Assembly: GCF_020616515.1 (NCBI RefSeq)
Contig: NZ_CP085135.1
Span: forward strand, 3,348,001 to 3,412,000
Reading direction: 5' to 3'
Source: Mesorhizobium sp. PAMC28654
Lineage (GTDB): Bacteria > Pseudomonadota > Alphaproteobacteria > Rhizobiales > Rhizobiaceae
Length of the DNA: 64,000 nucleotides
Shown: positions 24,918 to 34,771 of the stretch, in pieces
Numbering within the stretch: position 1 is the first letter of the stretch
How the letters are laid out: each line of letters opens with the position of its first letter
The notes under the pieces: model-generated
Database searches by the model: none
What the model saw: only the letters and a program-made list of their open reading frames with translations
Told to the model about the DNA's origin: nothing
Translations under genes and position numbers: made by a program

Positions 24918-26903
24918 ATGAAAACCATCACTGAATTTCCCCGCAAGGTCATCGAATTCCCGGACACGGCGATCGTCATGCCGGATGGCTGCCGGCTTTC
25001 GGCGCGGGTGTGGATGCCAGACGATGCCGGCGACGATCCGGTACCGGCGATCCTTGAGCATCTGCCCTACCGCAAGCGTGACGGCACGATCTTTCGCGAT
25101 CAGCTGACGCATCCCTATTTCGCCGGCCACGGCTACGCCTCGATCCGCGTCGACATGCGCGGCAATGGCGATTCCGAAGGGCTGATGGACGACGAATATT
25201 CCGAGCAGGAATTGCAGGACGCCTGCGACGTCATCACCTGGGCGGCATCCCAGCCCTGGTGCAACGGCAATGTCGGCATGATGGGTATTTCCTGGGGCGG
25301 CTTCAACTGCCTGCAAGTTGCGGCCAAGCAGCCGCCGGCGCTGAAGGCGGTGATCAGCCTGTGCTCGACCGTCGACCGCTACGCCGACGACATCCACTAC
25401 AAGGGCGGCTGCCTGCTGATCGAGAATTTCGGCTGGGCCTCCACCATGCTGTCCTATTCGTCGCGGCCGCCGGATCCGCTGATTGCCGGCGACAACCGGT
25501 GGCGTGATCTGTGGCTGACCCGGCTGGAGAACGAGCCCTTCCTGGCACCGCTGTGGCTGAAGCACCAGCACCGCGACGCCTACTGGAAACGCGGCTCGAT
25601 CTGCGAGGATTTTTCCGCTGTCAAAGCCGCGGTGCTGTCGATCGGCGGCTGGCATGACGGCTATCGCAACACCGTCTCCCACTTGGCCACCAACATCGAA
25701 GCGCCGGTGAAGGGCATCATCGGCCCCTGGATCCATAAGTATCCGCATTATGCCGCACCCAAGCCCGCCATCGGCTTCCTGCAGGCGGCCCTGCGCTGGT
25801 GGGACCGCTGGCTGAAGGACATCGACACCGGCGTCGAGGCGGACCCGGCCTACCGAGCCTATGTGATGGACAGCGTGCGTCCCGCGCGCTGGCACCCGGA
25901 ACGGCCGGGCCGCTGGGTGGCGGAACAGGAATGGCCCTCGCCGAACATCAAGGCGGAAGCGACCGAGCTGATGCCCAAGGGCGGCAAACCCGCAATCGTG
26001 GCCTCGCCGCAGACCTGCGGCCTGGCCGGCGGCGAATATTTTCCGTTCACCTTCGGCCCGGAATTGCCGGGCGACCAGCGGCCCGACGACGCGCTGTCGG
26101 TGTGTTTCGACCAGCCGCCGCTGACCGAGGCGATCGACATCGTGGGCGCGCCGGAGGTTCTGGTTCAGCTCGCCTCGGACCGCCGGCAGGCCAACATCGC
26201 GATCAGGCTGTGCGACGTGCATCCCGACGGCACCTCGGAACTGATCTCTTATGGCGTGCTCAACCTGACGCATCGCAACTCGCATGAATTCCCCCAGGCC
26301 CTGGTCCCGAGCGAAACGGTGTCGGCGCGCGTGGTGCTCGACCAATGCGCCTACCGCGTGCCTGCCGGCCATCATCTTCGCATCGCCGTTTCGAATGCCT
26401 ACTGGCCGATGATCTGGCCGTCGCCGGAACCGGTCCGCCTCGACCTCTCCGCAGCGACATTGATGCTGCCGTTGCGGCCCCTGGCGAAAGGCGACGAGAT
26501 TTCATTCCCAGCCCCAGAGGGCGCCACGCCTTGGGCGACCGAAACGATCCGCGCCGCCAATTCCGAGCGCCATGTCGGGCGTGACGAAAAGACAGGAATC
26601 GTCACGCTTTCCATCGTCGACGATTTCGGCGAACTGCGCGATGCCGAGCATGGCCTTTCCCATGGCAGCATCGCCCGCGAGACCTGGGCGATCCATCCTG
26701 ACGATCCCTTGTCAGCCTCGGGCAAGACGCACTGGACACAGACCCTGTCGCGAAATGGATGGTCGGTCCGGACCGAAACATCGGCCGAGATGCGATCCGA
26801 CGCGCAAAACTTCATCGTCAGCGCCCGAATCGAAGCCTATGAAGGCGAAATCCTGGTTTTCGAGCGCAACTTCGAGGAGAAAATTCCACGCGCTCTGCTC
26901 TGA
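24918..26903 (+). CDS. CocE/NonD family serine hydrolase (X-Pro dipeptidyl-peptidase S15-like)
   Basis: 661 residues from ATG 24918. An alpha/beta-hydrolase domain occupies about residues 25-330. The nucleophile Ser125 sits in MMGISWGGF, the acid is probably in IGGWHDGYRN, and the base histidine in GPWIHKYPHY. A C-terminal jelly-roll domain characteristic of CocE and PepX follows from about residue 365 (LPGDQRPDDALSVCFDQPPL). No signal peptide is visible, so it is probably cytoplasmic. Family members hydrolyse esters or N-acylated and proline peptides. It precedes, on the same strand, a peptide-type ABC importer whose substrate it may cleave. The fold is certain and the substrate unknown. Confidence 0.9.
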   Translation: MKTITEFPRKVIEFPDTAIVMPDGCRLSARVWMPDDAGDDPVPAILEHLPYRKRDGTIFRDQLTHPYFAGHGYASIRVDMRGNGDSEGLMDDEYSEQELQDACDVITWAASQPWCNGNVGMMGISWGGFNCLQVAAKQPPALKAVISLCSTVDRYADDIHYKGGCLLIENFGWASTMLSYSSRPPDPLIAGDNRWRDLWLTRLENEPFLAPLWLKHQHRDAYWKRGSICEDFSAVKAAVLSIGGWHDGYRNTVSHLATNIEAPVKGIIGPWIHKYPHYAAPKPAIGFLQAALRWWDRWLKDIDTGVEADPAYRAYVMDSVRPARWHPERPGRWVAEQEWPSPNIKAEATELMPKGGKPAIVASPQTCGLAGGEYFPFTFGPELPGDQRPDDALSVCFDQPPLTEAIDIVGAPEVLVQLASDRRQANIAIRLCDVHPDGTSELISYGVLNLTHRNSHEFPQALVPSETVSARVVLDQCAYRVPAGHHLRIAVSNAYWPMIWPSPEPVRLDLSAATLMLPLRPLAKGDEISFPAPEGATPWATETIRAANSERHVGRDEKTGIVTLSIVDDFGELRDAEHGLSHGSIARETWAIHPDDPLSASGKTHWTQTLSRNGWSVRTETSAEMRSDAQNFIVSARIEAYEGEILVFERNFEEKIPRALL

Positions 26904-27058
26904 GTGCTCGACGGATTGGTCCAAAAGCGACGTACGATTTACGCCACGGCATGTCGCATTCCGTCTTGCTTACCGCATTAGCTTACCCTCATTATTCCAG
27001 AGAGAATAAACAAGAAAAATCGGCCGCAGAGTCGAACCAACAGAGTGAGGAACTCAAA

Positions 27059-28645
27059 ATGTCAAACGAACTCGAATTCCTTAGCCGGCGTGTCGCATCG
27101 GGCAAGCTGAGCCGTCGTGATTTTCTCGGTCGGGCGGCAGCGCTCGGCGTTACCGCCCCCTTTGCCAATCTGCTGCTTTCCAGTGCGGCGCGCGCGGCTG
27201 GCCCGGTCAAGGGCGGTACGCTCAAGGCCGGCCTGGTCGGCGGCGAATCCACCAACAGCCTCGATCCGGCGCTGATGATGACGCAGGTGCCGTTCGCGTT
27301 CGGCAAGATGTGGGGCGAAATGATCGTCGAGCTGTCGCCGGACGGCAAGCTCGAGAACCGCATCGCCGAGGAGATCGGTTCGTCGCCGGACGCCAAGACG
27401 TGGACGCTGAAAATCCGCGACGGCGTCGAATTCCACAATGGCAAGACGGTGACCGCCGACGACGTGGCCGCCACGCTCGAGCGCCATTCCGACGAAAAGT
27501 CGAAGTCCGGCGCGCTCGGCTACATGAAGGGCATCGCCACCATCAAGGCCAGTGGCAAGGAAGTCGTGCTGACGCTGAAGGAGCCGAATGCCGACCTTCC
27601 CTACCTGCTTAGCGACTACCACCTGATCGTGCAGCCCAATGGTGGCAAGGACAAGCCAGATGCCGGCATCTCGGCTGGCCCCTACAAGATCACTACCAAC
27701 GAGCCGGGCGTGCGCCACGGCGGCGAGCGTTTCGCCAACTACTGGCAGGGCGACAAGATGGGCCATGCCGACCAGATCGAAATCATCGTCATCAACGACG
27801 CCACGGCGCGGACGGCGGCCCTGCAGGGCGGCCAGGTCAACATGATCAACCGCGTCGAGCCGAAGATCGTCGACCTGATCAAGCGCGTGCCGGGCGTGAC
27901 CATCCGCAACCACGCCGGTCCCGGCCACTACGTCTTCATCATGCACTGCAACACGGCGCCGTTCGACAACGCGGATTTGCGCATGGCGCTGAAGCTGGCG
28001 ATCGACCGCGAGGAGATGCTGAACAAGGTGCTGCGCGGCTACGGATCGCTGGGCAACGACTTCCCGATCAATGCCTCTTATCCGCTGTTCACGGAGATCG
28101 AGCAGCGCAAGTATGATCCCGACAAGGCCAAGTTCCACTTCAAGAAGTCTGGCCATGACGGCTCGGTGCTGCTGCGGACCTCGGATGTCGCCTTCCCCGG
28201 CGCCGTCGATGCGGCTCAGCTCTTCCAGCAGAGCGCGGCCAAAGCCGGCATCACGCTTGAGATCAAGCGCGAACCCGGTGACGGCTACTGGTCGGAAGTC
28301 TGGAACAAGCAGCCCTTCTGCGCGTCCTACTGGGGCGGGCGCTCGACCCAGGACCAGATGTATTCGACCGCCTATCTGTCGACGGCTGACTGGAACGACA
28401 CGCGCTTCATGCGTCCGGACTTCGACAAGATGGTGCTGGCCGCGCGCGCCGAGCTCGACGAGACGAAGCGCAAGGCGATGTACCACGACATGGCCGTCAT
28501 GGTGCGCGACGACGGCGGTCTCATCCTGCCGATGTTCAACCAGTTCATCGACGCGACCGGCGCCAAGGTCGACGGCTGGGTGGACGATCCGCATCAGGAA
28601 TTGATGAACGGCTACGCCTTGGCGAAGTGCTGGCTGCAGGCCTGA
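27059..28645 (+). CDS. ABC transporter substrate-binding protein (family 5), Tat-exported, paralogue 1
   Basis: 528 residues from ATG 27059 with GAGGAA upstream. It begins with a twin-arginine signal (LSRRDFLGRAAALG, cleavage near SSAARAAG), so it is exported folded. The mature part is a peptide/dipeptide/nickel-type solute-binding protein (VKGGTLKAGLVGGESTNSLDPAL, DGVEFHNGKTVTADDV, YHLIVQPNGG, APFDNADLRMALKLAIDREEM). It is followed 15 bases later by two permeases and a double ATPase. A second protein of identical length (32249) and by eye about two thirds identical sits at the other end of the same operon. The ligand is probably a short peptide or other cationic oligomer; not resolvable. Confidence 0.93.
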   Translation: MSNELEFLSRRVASGKLSRRDFLGRAAALGVTAPFANLLLSSAARAAGPVKGGTLKAGLVGGESTNSLDPALMMTQVPFAFGKMWGEMIVELSPDGKLENRIAEEIGSSPDAKTWTLKIRDGVEFHNGKTVTADDVAATLERHSDEKSKSGALGYMKGIATIKASGKEVVLTLKEPNADLPYLLSDYHLIVQPNGGKDKPDAGISAGPYKITTNEPGVRHGGERFANYWQGDKMGHADQIEIIVINDATARTAALQGGQVNMINRVEPKIVDLIKRVPGVTIRNHAGPGHYVFIMHCNTAPFDNADLRMALKLAIDREEMLNKVLRGYGSLGNDFPINASYPLFTEIEQRKYDPDKAKFHFKKSGHDGSVLLRTSDVAFPGAVDAAQLFQQSAAKAGITLEIKREPGDGYWSEVWNKQPFCASYWGGRSTQDQMYSTAYLSTADWNDTRFMRPDFDKMVLAARAELDETKRKAMYHDMAVMVRDDGGLILPMFNQFIDATGAKVDGWVDDPHQELMNGYALAKCWLQA

Positions 28646-28660
28646 GCCGGCTTTGCAGAT

Positions 28661-29620
28661 ATGTCTTCACCCATCCTGAAACTCATTGCCCAGCGCATCG
28701 CGCTGGGCATTCTCCTCCTGCTGGCCGTTTCGGTCCTGATCTTCGCCGGCACACAGATCCTGCCCGGCGACGTCGCACAAGCCATTCTCGGACAATCGGC
28801 GACGCCGGAGTCGCTCGCCAATCTGCGCGCGCAGCTCGGACTGAACGACCCGGCCTATATCAGGTATTTCCACTGGCTCGGCGGTGTGCTGACCGGCGAT
28901 CTCGGCACGGCGATGTCGAGCGGCCAGGATATCGCAACGTCGATCAAGGGACGCTTGTGGAATACGCTGTTCCTGGCCTTCTGGGCGGCGATCGTGGCCG
29001 TGCCGCTGGCGATCATCCTTGGCCTGATTGCCGTACGCTACCGCAATGGCTGGATCGACAAGCTGATCTCGGGCCTCGCGCTCGCCTCGACCTCGTTTCC
29101 CGAATTCTTCATCGGCTATGTGCTCGTCTATTTCTTCGCCGTGAAGTGGCAGATCTTCCCAGGCATCTCCACCGTCTATGACGGAATGCCATTCCTTGAG
29201 CGGATGCAGGCGATCGCGCTGCCGGCGACGGCACTGACGCTGGTCGTTCTCGCACACATGATGCGCATGACGCGCGCCGCGATCCTCAATGTCATGCAGT
29301 CGGCCTATGTCGAGACGGCGGAACTGAAGGGCCTGTCGGCTTTCAACGTGATCCGCAAGCACGCCTTCCCCAATGCAATCGCGCCGATCATCAACGTCGT
29401 CATGCTCAACCTTGCCTATCTGATCGTCGGCGTGGTCGTGGTCGAGGTGATCTTCGTCTATCCCGGCATGGGACAGTACCTCGTCGACCACGTCACCAAG
29501 CGCGACGTGCCCGTGGTGCAGGCCGTCGGCCTGATCTTCGCCGCCGTCTACATCAGCCTGAACATCATTGCGGACATAGCGGCGATCGTCGCCAATCCGC
29601 GTCTCAGACATCCGAAATAG
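28661..29620 (+). CDS. ABC transporter permease, DppB type
   Basis: 319 residues with six hydrophobic segments, beginning LKLIAQRIALGILLLLAVSVLIF, followed by the periplasmic stretch typical of DppB/OppB and the cytoplasmic coupling motif VETAELKGLSAFNVIRKHAF near residue 215-235. It pairs with the DppC-type permease 9 bases downstream. The start is preceded by CAGATATG-type weak signals, and translation is probably linked to the upstream binding-protein gene. Confidence 0.93.
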   Translation: MSSPILKLIAQRIALGILLLLAVSVLIFAGTQILPGDVAQAILGQSATPESLANLRAQLGLNDPAYIRYFHWLGGVLTGDLGTAMSSGQDIATSIKGRLWNTLFLAFWAAIVAVPLAIILGLIAVRYRNGWIDKLISGLALASTSFPEFFIGYVLVYFFAVKWQIFPGISTVYDGMPFLERMQAIALPATALTLVVLAHMMRMTRAAILNVMQSAYVETAELKGLSAFNVIRKHAFPNAIAPIINVVMLNLAYLIVGVVVVEVIFVYPGMGQYLVDHVTKRDVPVVQAVGLIFAAVYISLNIIADIAAIVANPRLRHPK

Positions 29621-29629
29621 GGGGCGGAT

Positions 29630-30454
29630 ATGCTCGATATCAAACGCATCCCCATCCCGGCGCTGATCGGCATAGTCCTGACGACGTTGTTCGTGCTGGC
29701 GGCGATATTTGCTCCATGGATCGCGCCGCACGGCAATGGCGAGATCATTGGTGACGTCTGGGAACCGATGTCGGCGGCGCATTGGCTGGGCACCGACAAT
29801 CTCGGCCGTGACCTGCTTTCGCGCATGATCTACGGCGCCCGCATCACGCTGTTCATCGCGGTGCTTGCCACAGCGCTGTCGTTCTCGCTCGGCGCCATCC
29901 TTGGCTTCTCGGCGGCGGTGTTTGGCGGCTGGTTCGACACGCTGCTATCGCGCCTCGTCGACCTTTTGATGTCGATCCCGACCCTGATCATGGGCCTGGT
30001 CGTGCTGTCGGTGCTGCCGACCAACCTGGTGACGCTGATCCTGGTGATGGGTATTCTCGACTCAACCCGCGTCTATCGCCTGTCGCGGGCCGTGGCCGTC
30101 GATATCAACGTCATGGACTATGTCGAGGCGGCAAAGCTGCGTGGCGAGGGCAGTGGCTGGATCATCTTTCGCGAGATCCTGCCCAACGCGCTGTCGCCAC
30201 TGGTTTCGGAACTAGGCTTGCGCTTCATCTATGCGGTGCTGTTCCTGTCGACGCTGTCCTTCCTCGGCCTTGGCGTGCAACCGCCAGATGCCGACTGGGG
30301 CGGCATGGTCAAGGAAAACAAGGACGGCATCGTCTTCGGCATAGGGGCAGCATTGATCCCGGCCGCGGCAATCGCCATGCTGGCGATTTCGGTGAACCTG
30401 GTCGCCGACTGGGTGCTCAACCGTACGACAAGCCTCAAGGGAGGACGTGGGTGA
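29630..30454 (+). CDS. ABC transporter permease, DppC type
   Basis: 274 residues. It has an N-terminal transmembrane segment (PALIGIVLTTLFVLAAIFAPW), the DppC-like sequence HWLGTDNLGRDLLSRMIYGAR, then five more membrane segments and the coupling loop VEAAKLRGEGSGWIIFREIL near 165-185. GGGGGC lies ahead of the ATG. Its stop codon overlaps the ATG of the ATPase gene (TGATG at 30452-30456), so both are translated together. Confidence 0.93.
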   Translation: MLDIKRIPIPALIGIVLTTLFVLAAIFAPWIAPHGNGEIIGDVWEPMSAAHWLGTDNLGRDLLSRMIYGARITLFIAVLATALSFSLGAILGFSAAVFGGWFDTLLSRLVDLLMSIPTLIMGLVVLSVLPTNLVTLILVMGILDSTRVYRLSRAVAVDINVMDYVEAAKLRGEGSGWIIFREILPNALSPLVSELGLRFIYAVLFLSTLSFLGLGVQPPDADWGGMVKENKDGIVFGIGAALIPAAAIAMLAISVNLVADWVLNRTTSLKGGRG

Positions 30455-32109
30455 TGGCCGAACAGCGACCGAAGTCCGACTTGCTCCTCGACATCCGCAA
30501 TCTGCGCATCGAGGCCACCGTCTTCCCACCCGGCGAGCCGCCGAAGAACATCGTGTTGGTACACGATGTTTCGCTGACCTTGCAGAAGGGCAAGGTGCTT
30601 GGCCTGATCGGCGAATCCGGAGCCGGGAAATCGACCATCGGCCTGTCCTCGATGGGCTATGGCCGCGGCGGTGTGCGCATTACCGGGGGTGAAGTGATCC
30701 TGAACGGCCGCGACATCCTCAAGGGCGGCAAGGACGGCTTTCGCAAGCTGCGCGGCCACGAGGTCTGCTACGTGGCGCAATCGGCGGCCGCCGCCTTCAA
30801 CCCCGCCCACCGGTTGATGGACCAGGTGGTCGAGGCCACGCTCCTGCATGGCAGGGCCACGAGGGCCGAGGCCGAGAAGCGCGCGGTCGCGCTGTTCAGA
30901 AAACTCAGCCTGCCAAACCCGGAAACCATCGGCGAACGCTTTCCGCACCAGGTGTCGGGCGGCCAGCTGCAGCGGGTAATGACGGCGATGGCGCTGTGTT
31001 CGGAACCGGACTTGATCGTCTTCGACGAGCCGACCACCGCGCTCGACGTGACGACGCAAATCGACGTGCTGGCGGCAATCAAGGATGCCATCCGCGATAC
31101 AGGAGTTGCCGCGCTCTACATCACCCACGATCTTGCCGTCGTCGCCCAGGTTTCCGACGAGATCATGGTGCTGCGCCATGGCCGGCTGGTCGAATGGGGC
31201 GGCACCCGCCAGATCATCAAGGAACCGCGCCAAGAATACACCAATGCGCTGGTATCGGTGCACGAGATCGAACATGCCGAGCAGAAGCCCGGCGCGACGC
31301 CGTTCCTGTCGGTGAAAAACGTCACCGCCGCCTACGGCCGCAGCCACATCAAGGTGCTGAAGAATGTCTCGGTCGATATCTACCCGGGCCAGACGCTGGC
31401 CGTGGTCGGCGAATCCGGCTCCGGCAAGTCGACGCTGGCGCGTGCCATCACCGGCTTGCTGCCGCCAGAAGAAGGCACCGTCACCTTTGACGGGCGTCCG
31501 CTGGCCAACAAGCTTGCCGACCGGCCGAAGGAAGACCTGCGCCAGTTGCAGATGATCTACCAGATGGCGGACGTGGCGATGAACCCGCGCCAGACGGTCG
31601 GCACCATCATCGGCCGGCCGCTCGAATTCTATTTCGGCATACGTGGCCGCGAACGCGACAAGCGCGTCGCTGAACTTCTCGACAAGATCGAAATGGGCAA
31701 GGGCTTTTCCGATCGCTACCCGGCCGAGCTTTCCGGCGGCCAGAAGCAGCGCGTCTGCATTGCCCGATCGCTGGCGGCCAAACCGAAGCTGATCATCTGC
31801 GACGAGGTGACCTCGGCGCTCGATCCGCTGGTGGCGCATGGCATCCTTGAGTTGTTGCTCGAACTCCAGAAAGAGGAAAACGTCGCCTATCTGTTCATCA
31901 CCCATGACCTGGCGACAGTGAAGTCCATCGCCGATTCGATCGCGGTCATGTATCGCGGCGAGGTGGTGCGATACGGCCCGAAGAGCAAGGTGCTGGCGCC
32001 GCCATTCGACGCCTATACCGACCTTCTGCTGTCTTCGGTTCCGGAAATGGAGATGGGCTGGCTGGAGAAGGCAATCAAGGGACGGCGCATGGCCAGCGCG
32101 GGGAATTAG
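30454..32109 (+). CDS. ABC transporter ATP-binding protein, fused double ATPase (DppDF type)
   Basis: 551 residues from ATG 30454; a GTG one codon upstream is possible. Two complete nucleotide-binding domains are joined. The first has Walker A GESGAGKST, signature VSGGQLQRV and Walker B DEPTTALD. The second has GESGSGKST, LSGGQKQRV and CDEVTSALD, where valine replaces the common proline. Fusion of the DppD and DppF equivalents is frequent in Rhizobiales. It energises the adjacent permease pair. The gene ends 139 bases before the second binding-protein gene. Confidence 0.94.
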   Translation: MAEQRPKSDLLLDIRNLRIEATVFPPGEPPKNIVLVHDVSLTLQKGKVLGLIGESGAGKSTIGLSSMGYGRGGVRITGGEVILNGRDILKGGKDGFRKLRGHEVCYVAQSAAAAFNPAHRLMDQVVEATLLHGRATRAEAEKRAVALFRKLSLPNPETIGERFPHQVSGGQLQRVMTAMALCSEPDLIVFDEPTTALDVTTQIDVLAAIKDAIRDTGVAALYITHDLAVVAQVSDEIMVLRHGRLVEWGGTRQIIKEPRQEYTNALVSVHEIEHAEQKPGATPFLSVKNVTAAYGRSHIKVLKNVSVDIYPGQTLAVVGESGSGKSTLARAITGLLPPEEGTVTFDGRPLANKLADRPKEDLRQLQMIYQMADVAMNPRQTVGTIIGRPLEFYFGIRGRERDKRVAELLDKIEMGKGFSDRYPAELSGGQKQRVCIARSLAAKPKLIICDEVTSALDPLVAHGILELLLELQKEENVAYLFITHDLATVKSIADSIAVMYRGEVVRYGPKSKVLAPPFDAYTDLLLSSVPEMEMGWLEKAIKGRRMASAGN

Positions 32110-32248
32110 GCCGACTGGAGTCATCAATTCACAGCTTGGGCGTACCAAAGTGCTGCGACCGTCATGCGGTTGCAATGCAGGACAAACAGGATTGACACCA
32201 ACGGGCGCCGCCCGTGCATTTTTAGGTTTGCAATAGGGGGACTTTGAT

Positions 32249-33835
32249 ATGAAGACCGAACTCGACCATCTTGCTGAACTCGCCGGCCAGGGCCGGATAT
32301 CGCGTCGTGCCTTCCTGGGGCGCGCCGCCGCACTCGGCGTGTCCGCGGCATTTGCCACGACACTGGCCGGGAAAGCCTTCGCGCAGACGCCGGTCAAGGG
32401 CGGCACCATCAAGGCCGGCCTGCAGGGCGGCGAATCGACCAACAGCCTCGATCCGGCGCTGAACCTCAGCCAGGTTACCTACAGCTTCGGCAAGCTTTGG
32501 GGCGAGTATCTCGTGCGCCTCACCCCCGAGAACAAGCTGGTCAACCTGATCGCCGAAGACATCGGCGCCTCAAAGGACGCCAAGACATGGACGATCAAGG
32601 TCCGTGACGGCATCGAATTCCACAATGGCAAGACGGTCAGCGCGGAAGATGTCGCGGCCACCATCGAACGCCATGCCGACGAGAAGTCGAAGTCGGGCGC
32701 GCTCGGCATCCTCAAGAATATCAAGGGCGTCAAGGCGAGCGGCAAGGAAGTCATCGTCACGCTCGGCGACGCGGATGCCGACTTCCCGTACCTGATGGCC
32801 GATTATCACCTTGTCATCCAGCCGAATGGCGGCAGGGACAACCCGAATGCCGGCATCAGCGCCGGCCCCTACAAGGTTAGCGTCAACCAGCCGGGCGTGC
32901 GCCACGGCGGCGAACGCTTCGCCAATTACTGGCTTGGCGACAAGGCCGGCCATGCCGACCAGGTCGAGATCGTCGTCATCAACGACGCGACGGCGCGTCT
33001 GGCCGCCCTGCAAGGCGGTCAGGTCCATATGATCAACCGCGTCGAGCCGAAGGTCGTGGATCTGGTCAAGCGCATTGCGGGCGTCAGCATCGAGAACGTC
33101 TCGGGCAAGGGCTACTACCCGTTCAACATGTTCTGCGACACCGCGCCCTTCGACAGCAATGATCTGCGCATGGCGCTCAAGCTCGCCATGGACCGTGACG
33201 AGATGCTGGAGAAGATTCTGCGCGGCTACGGTTCGGCCGGCAACGACTTTCCGATCAACGAAGCCTACCCGCTGTTTACCGCCATCGAACAGCGCAAATT
33301 CGATCCGGAAAAGGCAGCCGCCCTTTACAAGAAGTCCGGCCATAGCGGCTCGGTCGTGCTGCGTACGTCCGACGTCGCCTTCCCCGGCGCCGTCGACGCC
33401 GCCCAGCTCTATCAGCAGAGTGCCGCCAAGGCCGGCATCAAGATCGAGATCAAGCGCGAGCCGGGCGACGGCTACTGGTCGGAAGTTTGGAACAAGCAGC
33501 CCTTCTCGCTTTCCTACTGGGGCGGACGTGCCACGCAGGACCAGATGTACTCCACCGGCTACGTCTCGACCGCCGACTGGAACGACACGCGCTTCAAGCG
33601 GCCGGAGTTCGACAAGATGCTGTTCACAGCGCGCGGCGAGCTCGACCAGGACAAGCGCAAGGCGATCTACCATGACATGGCCATGCTGATGCGCGATGAG
33701 GGCGGGCTGATCGTGCCCTTCTTCAACCAGTTCATCGACGCGGCAGCCACCAACAAGATCGGCGGCTTTGCCAAGAGCCCGATCGGCGAAATGATGGATG
33801 GCTACGCGCTTGCCGAGTGCTGGCTCAACGCTTAG
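32249..33835 (+). CDS. ABC transporter substrate-binding protein (family 5), Tat-exported, paralogue 2
   Basis: 528 residues, the same length as the product of 27059 and aligning with it without gaps over most of its length. It begins with a twin-arginine signal (ISRRAFLGRAAALG, cleavage near AFAQTP). The conserved blocks GGESTNSLDPAL, EFHNGKTV, SAGPYKV, GDGYWSEVWNKQPF and MINRVEPKVVDL match the first copy, while the N-terminal third, the region after SGKGYYPFN and the C-terminal 25 residues differ most. A 139-base gap before it could hold its own promoter. Two receptors for one transporter would widen or tune substrate range. Confidence 0.93.
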   Translation: MKTELDHLAELAGQGRISRRAFLGRAAALGVSAAFATTLAGKAFAQTPVKGGTIKAGLQGGESTNSLDPALNLSQVTYSFGKLWGEYLVRLTPENKLVNLIAEDIGASKDAKTWTIKVRDGIEFHNGKTVSAEDVAATIERHADEKSKSGALGILKNIKGVKASGKEVIVTLGDADADFPYLMADYHLVIQPNGGRDNPNAGISAGPYKVSVNQPGVRHGGERFANYWLGDKAGHADQVEIVVINDATARLAALQGGQVHMINRVEPKVVDLVKRIAGVSIENVSGKGYYPFNMFCDTAPFDSNDLRMALKLAMDRDEMLEKILRGYGSAGNDFPINEAYPLFTAIEQRKFDPEKAAALYKKSGHSGSVVLRTSDVAFPGAVDAAQLYQQSAAKAGIKIEIKREPGDGYWSEVWNKQPFSLSYWGGRATQDQMYSTGYVSTADWNDTRFKRPEFDKMLFTARGELDQDKRKAIYHDMAMLMRDEGGLIVPFFNQFIDAAATNKIGGFAKSPIGEMMDGYALAECWLNA

Positions 33836-33866
33836 TCAAGATCCGATCGTCTGATCAATCCAGGAG

Positions 33867-33898
33867 AACGCCGTGTGCCCATGACGGCACACGGCGTT
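33867..33898 (+). terminator. Strong stem-loop after the second binding-protein gene
   Basis: A perfect 13-base-pair stem (AACGCCGTGTGCC with GGCACACGGCGTT) closes a 6-base loop (CATGAC) 31 bases after the stop codon. Only a short pyrimidine-rich run (CCTGTCTC) follows. It probably ends or reduces transcription before the phosphodiesterase gene. It also argues against the upstream GTG at 33875, which lies inside the stem. Confidence 0.7.
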
Positions 33899-33919
33899 CC
33901 TGTCTCAACGACCAACCGC

Positions 33920-34771
33920 ATGGAGCAGCCCGTGGCGCTCAAATCAAAACTCCTGCTGATCATCCTCGATGGCGTTCCCTACAGGAACTGGCGCCGGCTG
34001 ATGGGCAATCTCGAAGGCTGGGTGCAATCGCGCGAGGCGAGCGTCTGGAAGATGCGCTCCGTCCTGCCGTCGACCTCGGCCTGCTGCTACGCCTCGATCC
34101 ACACCGGCGTCTCGCCCCAGGTGCACGGCATCCTGTCCAATGAGAACCGGTTCCGCGTCGAGCAGCCTGATATTTTTTCGGAAGTCAGCAAGGCCGGCGG
34201 CAAGACGGGCGCGGTCACGCATTCCTACTGGTCGGAGTTCTTCCGCGCCTATCCTTTCGATCTGGTCGAGGACATGGAGTATGACGAGCCGGGCGGGCCG
34301 ATCACGCATGGCCGCTTCCACACCATGACCGGCTACAATGCCAGGAACCAGATGACGCCGAGCGATGTCGACCTGTTCGCGACGCTGACCATGCTAACCA
34401 AGCGCCACGGCATCGACTACGGCATCCTGCACACCTGCACGCTGGATTCGATGGGTCACCGTTTCGGCCATGACTGCCACGAGATGGACCATGCCGTTTA
34501 CGCCATGGACGGCATGCTCGCCGCCTTCCTGCCGCGCTGGCGTGAAGCCGGCTACGAAGTGATGGTCACCGCCGACCACGGCCAGACCGACCGCGGCCAC
34601 CATGGCGGCCATGACGACGAGATGCAGGATTTCGCGCTCTATTATTTCGGATCCGGCAAGGGGCCGGAAGGCGATGCACTGCTCGACCAGTTGCAGCTGG
34701 CGCCGACAATCCTGAGCCGCCTTGGCGTGCCCGTGCCGGCGACGATGAAGGCGAAGTCTTTCTTGGGGTGA
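33920..34771 (+). CDS. Alkaline phosphatase superfamily protein (type I phosphodiesterase/nucleotide pyrophosphatase-like)
   Basis: 283 residues from ATG 33920; GTG 33932 with GGAG six bases ahead is an equally good start. It has an alkaline-phosphatase-fold metal site: ILDGVPYRN (first aspartate), the nucleophile region VLPSTSACCYASIHTG, CTLDSMGHRFGHD, and TADHGQTDRGHHGGHDDE, giving the expected Asp/His ligands for two zinc ions. It is smaller than eukaryotic NPPs and has no signal peptide, so it is likely cytoplasmic. It sits behind the peptide-type ABC operon, perhaps acting on an imported phosphodiester. The substrate is unknown. Confidence 0.85.
   Translation: MEQPVALKSKLLLIILDGVPYRNWRRLMGNLEGWVQSREASVWKMRSVLPSTSACCYASIHTGVSPQVHGILSNENRFRVEQPDIFSEVSKAGGKTGAVTHSYWSEFFRAYPFDLVEDMEYDEPGGPITHGRFHTMTGYNARNQMTPSDVDLFATLTMLTKRHGIDYGILHTCTLDSMGHRFGHDCHEMDHAVYAMDGMLAAFLPRWREAGYEVMVTADHGQTDRGHHGGHDDEMQDFALYYFGSGKGPEGDALLDQLQLAPTILSRLGVPVPATMKAKSFLG

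Noticed and set aside
30229..32442. 737-codon open frame on the minus strand
   Set aside because: Antisense to the double ATPase gene whose Walker and signature motifs are intact; no family features.
33875..33919. GTG 33875 as start of the phosphodiesterase
   Set aside because: It falls inside a 13-base-pair hairpin and adds residues with no family match; later starts fit better.
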